Shown in pieces: positions 1-11,702 of a DNA stretch of 64,000 nt. The stretch comes from Nemania diffusa (taxonomy: Eukaryota > Ascomycota > Sordariomycetes > Xylariales > Xylariaceae). The position numbers and the translations under genes are program-made. Each line of letters opens with the position of its first letter. Positions within the stretch are counted from its first letter, which is position 1. The notes below the pieces were generated by a model. That model had not been told where the DNA came from, ran no database searches, and saw only the letters and a program-made list of their open reading frames with translations. The stretch spans positions 2,062,501 to 2,126,500 of the forward strand of contig JBBPUQ010000003.1 of the NCBI GenBank assembly GCA_038501195.1, given 5' to 3'.

Positions 1-1909
1 AGATAAAGAGCAATTCTGCGCATATTCTTTAGTAAGCGATTATAGCAAAATATGAAGTCATTTTTTAAGAATAGAAGGCATCAAAGAACATGAGCCACCA
101 GTTCTTACTCATACCGCAACGATGAGGAACTTTGGGAGATGCTGCAGTTAGACCTGCTCACAAAACCACGGCGACTAATAGTGACAGCCCACACGTTCCT
201 AGGTTCGCAAAAAAACCACGCATGGAGATCTAAGAGTGTAGGCACTACCCTTTCTAATGCCCGAGAAGTCAGAATACTGTCATTAAGGGGCAAAAGTTGT
301 AGACCGATGTCAACTAGGATTGAAAGTATTGACATAAGGAGATTGTACATGGGGATAGGGCGGGTTCTCGGAAGTATGACCGAGATGACGGTCATTAAAT
401 GCTACGAAACCTTGTATTCAAGGTCAAGTTATAGAAGAATAACTCGCCGCAGTACTGCTCAGTTTGTGATAGACCTTGAATTCAGACAACAAACATATAT
501 TGTACAACCTCTTTACTAAATCACCGTTCGCTATCCTACTTAGGACCCAAGATCATATCTCATACTACCTAAGTAGGAGCCCAGCATGTAGGAATAGGAA
601 CTTGTGAAGTGATAGACAGTATTCTGTCCTATTTCTTAGCCGCGAATATCCTTACTTTCGTCTCAGAGGCCATCTAAATATATTACATATGACGTGCCCG
701 CGTCAATACATTGATGGACTATACGTACGAGAGTCCGTGTGACTCCAGCTTTGTAAGGTTATTCGTGCTTCTGCTCCCCTACTCACTATTAATATGTTGC
801 AATTGTTTCTCGTAAACCCATCGCAATTCAATACCCTCAATAGTATGCATATATTTGATGTTAACTATAGCACAGTTGCTAGGAGGTATAGCTCCAAATG
901 GGAGATGAGTCACTAGTAGGTCATGACCTAGACTTAGGGCTTAGTATTATTGATCCTTGAATGCTTCGTCATGACTTCGAGAACGCCCCTGGCCATATAT
1001 AAGAGCTCTAGAACTGAGGACTACAAAGAGGGAAAAACATCGCGCACTACAGGCATAACTGAGAAGTTAATGTAATAATCAATTAGGCATGTTGCGGATT
1101 TCGGAAATTGTATAGATATGACTACGTTACTACAACGTTATTACTGGCGCTATTGAACTTAAATGGTGCCGTGTAACACGTTACCGATGGATACCCGTAG
1201 ACGTGGATTCTCGCTAATACCTTCAATATAAGTGTGTCTTTCTTTTAAATCGGATAGTTATTTTTTCAAGTAACGAAATATATCTAAATAGAGATCATAA
1301 CATAGGGTGTGACGACGATTCTATATACATAACTCCTAGACCTAGAAGGCCAGGAATCAATTGATATTTATATTGAGCCCTATACTAGACCCCTTTTACG
1401 CCCTTCTTCCTAGCTACTTCTAAGCCCCTATTCACTTCGAGACAAAACCCTTTGATAGTAGTGTCTAGATAGATAAACATCTAACGCAAGAGAGGAGATA
1501 CGGAATGTGTGTGTGTGTGTAGGATAGATTATCTGAAACCCTCGGACAACTTTGATGTAATAAATCATCTAGGCCTATTTAACCTGCCTTATGCTAGAGA
1601 AAGCTACAAGTTGGTGCTGGTGCTTCTGAATTTATTAGCTAGAAATTGTACCCCTTACGGATGGCAGCGTTGGCGGAAGATATTTAATCTCATTTTCAGT
1701 TTATTCTACTACATTTATCGTCATTCTACCATCCGAGACATTAGGCGACGGGCGTGGCTGTAGGGGTGTGGCTCTAACTTTAACTAAACGCAATGTGAAT
1801 GAGAAACTGCAGAGTTTTAGCATTATTGAATGGGTTGGCGTTATTGACAATGTATAAGAGGTGTTTATGATGCGTATTAATATACGCAGAGCTACTAGGT
1901 CTGCACTCC
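1..1909. other. AT-rich spacer without a recognisable gene
   Basis: Both strands are broken by frequent stops. The longest open stretches, near 105-519, have no recognisable protein features. The region holds one copy of a dispersed repeat (about 1335-1455, listed separately), a weak possible relative of its core at 937-960, and a short (GT)n run at about 1506-1520. Its composition is like other repeat-bearing spacers of this window. Confidence 0.6.
1335..1455 (+). repeat. Dispersed repeat, copy A
   Basis: About 120 bases that align with the reverse complement of 41925-42045. Shared words include GGAATCAATTGATATTT, ATTGAGCCC and ACGCCCTTCTTCCTAG. Most differences are T/C or A/G, as expected if RIP has acted on both copies. 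I found no terminal inverted repeat or target duplication, so the class is unknown. Confidence 0.7.
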
Positions 1910-4420
1910 TTACAGCGAAGCCCGCAACAAACTGCTCTTCAACTCCTTCGAAACACATCTCGCGATATAATCCGCAATCGCCATGGCCGTGATCATCGGA
2001 TTGACGCCGCTCGCCGAAGGAAAGACGCTTGCGTCGGCCACGAACAAGTTCTCGACACCCCAGACCTTGCCTTTGGGATCCACGACGCCATCCTTGGGTT
2101 TAGCGCTCATTCTGCAAGAGCCCATCTGATGCGCGCACGCGAAAGTGGCGAGAGGTGAGTCGAGGCCGGTCTTCTCCATCAGCTTGATCCACGCCGCGAA
2201 GTCAGGGTCGTTGATCCCTTGATCGAAGCTCTCCCCGTCGGCATTCACATCTGCGGGCGGAGGCCGCGAGCGCTTGAATGATGGGACGCCGGGGACGCCG
2301 GGCCAGATCTCTGTTGCGCCTTGGATGTAACATAATTTTGCGATCGCTACGATGGTGGTGAGCGCGTGGGCTCGGTCGAATGCCGATGTCGTGTAGGCAA
2401 TGCGCGGCCTCCCATCGGCCGGATCCGGATACACGCGTCCCGAGTCCCGATCACGTACAATGGAGATAAAGGTGTTCATCTGACGGGCGCGCAGAGCATC
2501 AAGTTTCCACTGTAGGCCGCTTTGGTAAGGGATACCGTAGAGTAGAAGGTAGGGCTGTGTTGGTAGTTAGCTTCCGGTACATCGTTGGGCGGGAATAAAC
2601 GGTAAGGATGACTTCGGGGGAGAGAAGAGGTACTTACGATCATGGCGCAGGTTTCAATCTTAGCACCGTGCCCTTTCCCATCTAGATTTTCAAATGATGT
2701 AGATACAGCGGTTATTATACCGCCCTCCCAGCCCTTGATATCTTCATCGAAGGTTGCGCGGACAGCGGAAGCCGGATGAAGATGAAGATTCTTGCCGATT
2801 TGGTCGTTCTAATAAGATCGTGAGTTAGGACAACGTCATACTGGCTTGTTAGCGGAATGAACTGTAGTATAGATCCTTACCTTTAGCCCGCTCCTCATTA
2901 ATAATAGTGGACTTTGCAGAGAACCGCAGGAGACGATGATTTTCTTCGCCTTAACCTTCACAGTCCGCTGTACCCGCTCAGATTCGGGGGTTTGAAGGCC
3001 GCCATTTTTATCTCTTGATGTCCATTTCCCTACAATACCAATCGCCTTGCTTGAACCACTCTTCTTATCGAACACAACCTTGGAGACCTCCATTCCTTCA
3101 ATGAATCGGGCCCCTGATCGCGAGGCGGCTGGTAGCCAACACACTGCCGGGCCCTGTTTTTCACCAGCGCCGCAGCCATTATGGCATCTGCCGCAGTAGT
3201 GCTCGGCGCCGTTGGTGTTTTGTGGACAAGCCTTTGCGTGCCAACCGAGTTTACGTGCCCCGTCTAGAATGGCCTGAGCACCGTGATTATGTCGGATGTG
3301 CTCATCACTTACACCCATGACGCTGCAGATGCGGTCTAAGCAGTATTGGAACTCCTGTGTAGTGAAAAAGTCTAGCCCTGCGTTTGCCCACTCTTGGCGT
3401 ACGTATCCCTGGGGCTGGAGAGATACGCTCCAGTTAACCGTGCCGCCGCCGCCCCAATTACTGCCGGCAACGATGCCCATAGAGCCGTCGTCCGTCTGCA
3501 GAGGTGCTTTGCCCTCATACAGAAACTCGTTCGCTGCGTGGGCAGTCATGGGAAGTTGAGAGGGGGGGAAATAGTATCCCTTATCAACCACTAGGACATC
3601 GTGGCCAGCTTCGGCAAGGACTTTAGCACATACACCTCCCCCGCATCCAGAGCCGATGATGACGACATCTACGTCAAGTGTGGCAGGTTCATCGCCAACT
3701 GGAAATTGGATGAATTTATAATCGAATGCAGGCCCGGATTTGTAGTCTTTTATAGAGTCCGTATAATCGCTCAGTTCACGAAATAGTTGGTCGTGCTGTG
3801 CGAAGGCCATTTTCCCCATCGATAGGAAACTGTCTGCCAGCCGATGCAAGATATTCGTCCACGAGCTGCCCCATGATTGGAGAATAGCTTCTCGAATGTG
3901 GAGAGGCTGCTCCTTCACCGGCAAGCGGTAGCCTGTAGCAAGAAGAGCTCCCATCCGAGTACTTCAACACGAGCATCAGCAATCGCTTGCAGATGTATTA
4001 TTATGAAAACAGTATGTTGGACTCTCATACGTACTTTAGATGCCACAACAGACGGCCTAGGTCCCTCTGTGCAGACTTGGGAAGGTGTCCGACGAAACGC
4101 CTCACATGTTCAACATATTCAGGTGTAGTCACCGGCCGCGAGCGAAGGTAGGCCTTAAACTTGTCGTAGCCAGGCACGTTTCTCACATTCTTCCTGGTGA
4201 GCTCGTAGGCTTCTAGACATTGGGTCTCGGTGATCTGCAGTTGGTTTTGGCTATCTGTAACTTCTGTGTCGATAACGACTGAAGGTGTGACGGCGTCGAG
4301 CAATGCAAACAGAGTTTGCCACTGCTCCTCGCCAAACCCTCCCACCTCATGAGGGGCGGGAAGTGTAACAGGGATAGGGGTGGTGACAGGACTCGGTTCA
4401 TCACCCATTGCTAAACTCAA
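1910..4420 (-). CDS. Long-chain alcohol oxidase (GMC oxidoreductase, FAO type)
   Basis: FAD-dependent oxidase expected to convert long-chain alcohols to aldehydes with O2, producing H2O2; in fungi it belongs to fatty-alcohol and alkane use, often in peroxisomes or membranes. Exons (minus) are 4420-4035, 3961-2881, 2808-2638 and 2554-1910. They total 2283 bases, giving 760 residues, close to the usual FAO length. Introns are 73, 72 and 83 bases; the last carries the branch site GCTAAC. An FAD-binding glycine loop (VVIIGSGCGGG) lies near residues 228-238. The GMC C-terminal signature, with AHQMGSCRMS and VADASVFPSASGVNPM, is near the end. The start has MSLAMGDEP with no in-frame competitor. No lesion is visible, in contrast to the neighbouring P450 and transporter. 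The family call is firm; substrate and location are inferred from the family. Confidence 0.93.
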
Positions 4421-4973
4421 GTCTGGTGCAATACTTTATTCGCTGTCTGTCTGAGCAGTCAAGCCTTATCCCATGCCGCCTGCTCCAAAGGTGGCTGGAG
4501 GTGTATAGGCTTGCACTCTGTACAGAGTTATAGAATAAACACTACAGGGCACCTATGCTTTATAGCCAACAACTATTACTCACCAACACAGTTCCAAAGA
4601 TAGAGAGAGCCCTCTTGTATAGCCCTGTTCTCATTGCGAATGTTTCAATCCTTCGATCGAGTGGGGTTAAGGTAGGAAGAATGCACCCCTATCCTATACC
4701 TCATTACGTAGCGTACCGAGGCTTCTTGTGAAGTTACACCTACCTTGACTACCAATCAGCAGCGAGAATTCGCCCCAAGACAGGGAGCGGGGGAGACCTT
4801 TAACACTAGGTAGATACCCGCTCTGATTCTTACCGGATCTGCACGGGAGGTGGAGCGCACCCCAGAATCCTCAGCGATTTACGTACTATCTAGTAAGCAA
4901 CTCTAAGGTCGGTAGTACATGTTGATGTGGTGGATATTGATGCATTTACGGAGTACAGTGAGGTGTATTCTTA

Positions 4974-5171
4974 TCCCTTTAGAGACCCATTCGGCTCCGT
5001 GACTTAAATAGTGGAATAACGGGGATTCTCGCATAACTAAATACTGCAAGATAGTCCAATGAAATCACAGTATTTGGCTCGGGTAATTGTTTTATTGGTA
5101 TATCTTGCATATGCAGGATGCCCCGTTATTCCACTATTTAAGTCACGGAGCCGAGGGGGTCTCTAAAGGGA
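4974..5171. mobile_element. MITE with about 50-base terminal inverted repeats and TA target duplication
   Basis: The 198-base element begins TCCCTTTAGAGACC and ends with its complement GGTCTCTAAAGGGA. The inverted arms match over about 50 bases with only two or three differences; both contain CTCCGTGACTTAAATAGTGG or its complement. It is flanked by TA at 4972-4973 and 5172-5173, the duplication used by Tc1/mariner (pogo/Fot) transposases. There is no coding capacity, so it is a non-autonomous element. The near-identical arms suggest recent insertion or stem-driven conservation. Confidence 0.9.
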
Positions 5172-7415
5172 TACACTGCCCTTTACGCTTCTCTAATACT
5201 ATCAAGCAGTAAGCATAGACTTTATAGAAAATTGAGAATATTAACTGATGATGTTATCAATAAGATCCCTTAAATTCAATGATGCTGTTCATTAATAACT
5301 TAGGTAGACTGGGTACTTATTTTGTAAGCATAGATTATGTAGATTCATTAAACTTTGAAATGCCCGTGTTGATGTTGAGTATGCCGATTTCTGATTCCTC
5401 CATCCACCACCCGTGACCCGCCACCTCCTCCCACTTTGTCACTCGACCCCAAAGCTTCGGGTATCAGTCGCTCGATCTCGAAGTCAACTCTTCTTGATAA
5501 ATACTTTTATGCCCCCGGTGCTTCGCTCCTCCTTCCCCTCTTCCCCCTTTCCTTTCATTTCCTTTCGGTTCGATCGTAGCAAAAATGCCGCACGCCAGCT
5601 CAGACGCGCAGCGCCGCGCGGAGCGCCGCGTGGGTATCCGTGAAGAGGCCCCTTCCGGGGGATCTCCAGTCGTGCCTCTCATTTGGATATTTCACCTCTT
5701 TTCCGCCCATGATGAGTAACCGGAGATTTCAAGCGGTTTAAGATACGTTTAATTGCCTTCGTAGTCCCCTTTAATAGTTGGTGCTAGATGTTTTTGTATA
5801 GCTAGCGTAGAGGACGGGCTTGATTACCATGGCGACGAGGCAGCCGCCTGGATGAAACCCGGATGCAATCCGGTATATGCCGTCAGCTCTTCTGCTGCGG
5901 TCAGCTGGGCTATCACTTAACAGGTACAGAAGTGTCTCATGGAGATTGACCTAATGCCTCGAGCACGGTGGGTTCCTTGTCACTAGGCTAAGTAGTGGCT
6001 ATGCCAAGCTAATTGATGCGACTGGGACAAGGGTCCCGGCCCAACGTTTTTCACGTTCGTGCCGGTTGAACGAACAGAGGCCTGAGTAAAGCCCCCCTCC
6101 TCCCATTGCCACACTGGCCTATCTCGCCAGCCCAGGTCTATAATAAGAGGGAGCGGTGGTGTAGCAGGCCTAGCTAAGGGTGGTGGTGCCAACTATGCTT
6201 ATGAGGAGGGAGGGAGGGGGGAGATCTAAACGACTACGGACCCTCGATGATTGTGGATCTTTTATCACAAGGACCAGAGTAACGGAAGTGAGTGGCTGAG
6301 CGCCCGAGGAATCCGGTCTTGGATGTGGCGTTTGCGACGGAGAGAAGGCTCATACGCGAGAGGAGCGTGCCGGACAAACATTGCGACGAGGCGACTGCCT
6401 GAAAGGATATGGTATGAGAGCATCAGATGGACCGATGCCTGAGCAAGTTTAGCTAATAGGCATGTGGCGGACTAGTGGAAGGGCGGCATAAGAGTGATGA
6501 TAAGGCTATGGAACGGAATGGCCGAGTCCAATGGGGCCTAGATTTGAGGGGTACACGGTCAAAGGACTGGTTCCTTGCTCAGCAAGAAGGCGCGTAGAGA
6601 CAGGAGACCTGGATGCCATGGCTCAACGCGCTGAGGCACAGATGCAAGAAACGGCCCCGTAACCGGAGGACATATTACCCGCAAGACGCTGGAGCAACAA
6701 TTAAAACTCTCCAAGGAGCTAGAACATGGAGGCAAACCGGGTAGCACAAACAGGTAACTTATTAGCATTACTTTGCCGGCGCAAACGGAATCCCCTGGAT
6801 ACCCCCCTAGACTTGCACCGCTTTGTGACGGTGGCAAGGTAAACGAACATGGCTAACACGGCTTCAGCTGAAACTCCTGCTTTGGGCTTCGCGAGAGACA
6901 TGGCATGGGGTTGTCTAAGTTGAAAGAACCTATCTGGCCATACGTTTACCGACATGCGTGAAGAAGGCCTGGAGGATCGCGCGACGGGAGTCGGCGAGGC
7001 GAAGACTCGACGCATGGACGTTCCGGGGCATAGTTGATTCGCCATATGCCCTTCCGGAATGGCAGAAGGAAGTCAAGAGGGCATCTTCCCGGCATTCGCT
7101 GCGGTGTGGGAGCCATCTGCCGTGACTCACTCAGTATCCAATCCCCTGATAACCCCTACACGTCACCTGTGAGAGCAGAGAAGGGCAGCCTTGCACCCCC
7201 CTTTGCGGCTTCGTGGGTGTCATGCCTCCTGAACCCCCCTTTCCCAAGTCTGCCTCGCTTACGTGTGACGTGGTCGGCAACACCAAAGGAAACCAGGAAG
7301 CCAGAGCGCTCTGCTGACATGGCAGAGCTTTTGTCAGTGAAAAGGGTTTCAGAGTGAAGATAGGTCACTATAGGGGGAGCACGAGGGTAGCAGCTAGGGC
7401 GCAGTATAGGGTTAA

Positions 7416-7442
7416 GGCTCAATATCATTGATTCCTGAGCCT
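7416..7442 (-). repeat. Short copy of the dispersed repeat core
   Basis: On the minus strand this reads GGCTCAGGAATCAATGATAT followed by TGAGCC. It matches 20445-20473 almost base for base and the core of copies A and B. It is bounded by the inverted words GGCTCA and TGAGCC. Similarity outside the core is weak. Confidence 0.5.
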
Positions 7443-9412
7443 CCTCGTCAAATGTGAGGGAGGTCTAGGCTCTTTATATAATAGTAGTCTGATAATACAA
7501 ACACCGCAAGGGGTCCAGCGTCTCTCCTGCAACCTAGTTCCCTGGCAGCTCTGCAGTTTTGCCAGGCACAGCCGCGCCGCAAGCGAAGTAATGGCAGAGG
7601 ATTCAGGGGCCATGCTCAGATGGGCTGAGCACAGCTTTTTCATGCGCAGTATTCTCAGGGAGGCTTATTTTGATACAGAAGAGGTCCTCAGGCAGGAAAT
7701 CTCCTTGCAGGGTTAGAGTTTCTTAATTTTCCGTGCCATGGACCCGGAGGAATGCGACAACCTTCTAGGATTTATGTCGTGCACGGGACTCTCAGGTGAG
7801 CAGGGGGGGCACCCTCAGTTGATCTATATACTCGAACAGGAAGTACTATCGAACATTAAATAACTTATTCCTTGTCACGCAACTCATATACCAAATACGG
7901 TAAGTAAAGTGAAAGTTCTAAACAATTTAGAAAGTCGAAGCGCATGTGTAACGGTATCGTAAAGCTATAAACCCTGCCAATTGGCCAAATTTCGCACTAC
8001 ATCTCAATTTATACGTCCCCCTTAACCATCCCCGAATATCGCATATCAGCAAAAACCTTGAACCGTATCATCCATTGCAAGAGTTAAAAGAATAAGTCAA
8101 TGTAAGCTGGGTTAATGAGTTGCGCTGCTTGTTAGCCGCGCCTGCGCTATGATGGCAATGTGATAGTCTACATCACCTTCCGAATCAAGTGTTCCAAATG
8201 TAGTAACGCTTGCTTCATTTCGACTTCGACCGTTACTGTGAATAAATGTTCGTATACCAGTCAAGATAGGTGACGGCGCCTAGGGGAGCTTAGAAATCCA
8301 GCTATCGCTTGTTAAAGTTAGTTTCTCGTCGGGCTGTTCTCGCGCCAGTGCCTTAAAACGTATGAGGAATCTGCGAAAAAAGGCTTGGCTCTGGACTATC
8401 AGTGGCACCGACCCTATCGTGTCTTTGTTGCTTTACAAATAGCGTGCGGAATGCTCTAATTGATGCCGTCGTAACTGCTAAGTAACACACTCAACTTGTT
8501 GCCAGAAGAACTCTTAGACGGGATTCTTGTAGCCTTTATAATAGTATCCTGATACTCTGATGATGGCGACGATCGCCATGAAGATAGAGAGACAGAGAAA
8601 AATTGCAACCGAACTTGGTAGACCGGCTGAGGAGCGAATTTTTAAGGACAATAATAGGAATACTAACAACTATTTATGCTGCGTAAGCTTCTAGAAGCGA
8701 GAATTATAGTAGACTGTATAGAGATATAAAACGTATCCATTATATCAGAAAGTATGTCGAGAACATTTATGAATGAGGGACAAGCTAGGTTAGATCCGGG
8801 TGTGGCGCGCGCGTGAGGCGCAGCTTTTCAGTTTTTCTATCCCTTTGAGTGCCTCCTTCAATAAGATGAGTTTTCCCCGTAAACGTCTTAGCCCGACCAT
8901 GTGAACTACCGGATACAGCCAAGGCAGTACAGACTAGAGTAGTGCGACCCAGGCTGTCGGGTCGGTTCGTAGGGCAGTAGATCGTGAACACACTACTGGA
9001 GCGAGTAATTATCCTTGTTCATGCTTACACGCTTACCCCTCTAAGGTAAGAGGCTCTACCCCTTGCCAGCTCGGATGCAACATTGGCAGTTTAGCGCACA
9101 CAAGGTGGTGGCGGAAGTTGTTCAACTGTGGTCCAATCATGGCAGCTAAGACTATTTCCATGAGAGGGAAAGACTCAATACCTAGGTACCCTGTAGAATG
9201 GAAGAAACGGCAAGGGGGTGAAAAGTTTAGGACAGGAAAAGTTTCTATTGCGCGAACTTCCTCGGCTACCAACAGTGGCAACGCTTCGTAAAGCTTAGGT
9301 ACGGTACCTCCTATGATCCTCGCTTGCAAAGCACAATCACAGTCCAAACATTTCTGACACATGAACAAATCAACTGAACCACGCATTCCAATCGGCCAAG
9401 GCTTGATGTACG

Positions 9413-11202
9413 TCACCCCTGGTACGGAACAACGCGTGCCACTAGGTGGCAGCCTGCTTTAGTGCCGATTCCGAAGTTGTCCCTTTCTAGCTCGAAATCG
9501 CCGTCTTGAACGCCGTCATATGAGAAATCAAACCTTGGGACCAAGGTACTGAGGAGTAGGTACAGTTCGGCCCAGGCTAGACTGCATAACGTTTCGTATG
9601 AGTAGATATACATTCCTTGCAAAGTGAGAGAAGTATGAAGCGCGGACTTACTGCATGCCTAGGCATACTCTTGTACCTCGTGAAAAAGGGGCAAAGGGGA
9701 CATGGCTTCCGTCACGCAGCTTGTTGCCGGTATGATCCAACCATCGTGTCGGATCGAAGCGCATTGGATTGTGATATAGATTTCCATCGGTATGCAATAA
9801 GATCGCGGTCATTCCGACTGGCGTCCCGGCGGGAATGCGCCAGCCTTCATAAACGAGATCCTTGTCCGTGACGCGTGCGGCTCGGCTGGAGATGCCCGGA
9901 CTCAGGCGGAGACCTTCCATCAGAACGCCGGTGAGATAGGGGAGTTTTCCCAGTTCATTCAATGGTGGAACTCCGGGTTCGGCGGTGATGGGTGCTAGCT
10001 CTTTTCTAAGATTTCGTAGGATGTCTTTGTTAGCGTACACATGGTAGAAAATGAGTCGCAAGGTGTTCGCCGTGGTTTCGTATCCGGCTCCAGTCACCGT
10101 GGCCACTTCGTCGAAGGTGCGCTCAAAAGTCTTGTCGGCGGGTGGTAGGCTCGAGTGAATGATCTCGTGTACCAAGGTGCGATTGGTCTTATCGTCCGGA
10201 GAAGAGCGCTGTGCTGTGGCCATGAGCTCCCGCGTGTCTTGTTCAGTTTGCTGAATATTTCCAATATTAGTAGTAGTGAAATGGTTCCTAACATTCGTCG
10301 ACTTACCTGGAGATAGCGAAGGAATGATTTCATTCCTTCATCGGCCACCTTCATTGCCCATGGGATTGGCATCGCCTTCATCGCGGGGCCGAACCATGGC
10401 ACGTGTTTGGTGATGCGCCAGAACGGACCGGCTCCCGAAGAGGCAATGGACAGGCCAACGCCAAAGTCATCGAGGTCCAGTTCCTTATATGCTTTGCCAA
10501 TAATGAACTCGTTTGCGATGTCTCGCGTGAAAGCGCTGATGGCGGCGCCAAGGTCTAAAGTGGCATCAGTATCACGGGTACTACGGGCAACTAGAGAGAT
10601 TCGTTTGCTGAGTTTGTCGACATTTCGTGACACGATATCCAGACGAGAAATTACAGTGGTCTTGGAGAACAAGGGTGCTATGGCGCGACGGTGTGCCCTA
10701 TGGGCATCATGGTCTGGAAAGCAATTAGTTACTGAGTATTCAGTCAAGTGAAGCTCAGTCAGGTTGTTGTTATACCCGAGCCGAAGACGGTAGATCCTTT
10801 GGCGCCAAAGGCGTCGTATGTCCAACTGTACTTGTCCCAATGCCCATCAGTGCGATAAAGTGTGTCGAAGAATGCCGCATCTGCGACATGAAGCTCGTGC
10901 GGACTGATACGGATGATGGGTCCTGATTCAGGAGGGAGTCAGACAGACAAGGGTCTGAGGTACGGTTTTCAGATGGCGATCCCTACCATAAGTTGCGTGT
11001 AGCTTTGCAATCTTTGAAGTATACTGTCCGCCCTGAACGACATCGTGGATTCGTGGTAGGCCTCATATCAACGCGAGATAGCAGCTAGCTTGGGGCCTGG
11101 AAAGCGAGCTAGTGGGTGGAGAAACAAGCGATAAAACACCAGAGTGCCGTAGTAAACGGTAATCAGGACCAACAGCGTATGCCAGCTGATCGAAAACGCC
11201 AT
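9413..11202 (-). pseudogene. Broken cytochrome P450 (fungal secondary-metabolism type)
   Basis: Exons 2-5 (10922-10776, 10713-10307, 10250-9652, 9581-9413) join in one clean frame. They show the I-helix motif GAGYETT, the ExxR motif in LMEGLRLSPG, and the heme loop FSRGTRVCLG. Exon 1 (11202-10987) opens with an N-terminal membrane anchor and the proline hinge HPLARFPGPK but is broken twice. A TGA stands at codon 45 (11070-11068), where relatives usually have Trp before Tyr-Glu. About 15 bases further on, an 8-base tandem duplication (CCACGAAT, 11045-11060) shifts the frame. Exon 1 is 216 bases; without the extra 8 it would be 208, exactly the phase the next exon needs. A full-length product would have been about 509 residues. 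It faces the broken MFS gene. Alternative: an unusual intron hides the lesions, but that would remove conserved residues. Confidence 0.85.
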
Positions 11203-11702
11203 AGTCCCAGGTAGGCGTAAATAGTGTATTGCGTGACTACTGTAGGTATACAAATGGTCTTGTTAAAGCAAACGATAGCGGCAAGGTTTGGACGAAGGGT
11301 TTCTGAGGCTTTGTTTTTACCTGGCACGGTAGCCTACTTAAGTACTTCTTTCCTATGTATGCATGGCAAAATAAAAATTATATATCATATAACTAAAAAA
11401 TTTAAATAAAGCAATTCTACTACTGGTCCAGGCTTCTAGGGTGGTGGTTGTAGGGTGATTGTACTACGTGGATTGGTTGGTTATGTCGGCGCAGCAATTA
11501 TCCTTGTCCGCGCGCGCGCAAAGCTTTGTATGGCTACCTAGGTCTGTCTGGAAGATCAGCGTCTACGATAAAAACACAATTAAGGATATTTTCAGTGTCC
11601 AGACCATATGAATCTGTCTCACATTAACAAACAAACAATTCCGAGGATTACCACAGAAGCCTAAGTCTTGTTGCTCACCATATCTTATCAACTACCTACT
11701 GC
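11203..11702. other. Divergent promoter region of the P450/MFS pair
   Basis: About 500 bases lie between two gene relics transcribed away from each other. It contains an AT-rich stretch around 11380-11410 and an alternating CG run (GCGCGCGCGC) near 11510. No binding site could be assigned with confidence. Confidence 0.45.

Larger units (their letters stand above)
4421..9412. other. Five-kb spacer with a MITE and a GC-balanced island
   Basis: The spacer has three parts. 4421-5400 is AT-rich and holds the MITE at 4974-5171. 5400-7650 is clearly richer in GC, with many short open frames on both strands but no domain I recognise; it may be a decayed element or gene fragment. 7650-9412 is AT-rich again, with no supportable gene. 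A 27-base copy of the core of the dispersed repeat lies at 7416-7442. Confidence 0.6.

Noticed and set aside
8785..8991. 68-codon minus-strand frame in AT-rich DNA
   Set aside because: Too short, no domain and no splice context.
9033..9416. 127-codon minus-strand frame just after the P450 stop
   Set aside because: It begins with GTG overlapping the P450 stop and has no recognised domain; probably 3' flank of the P450.
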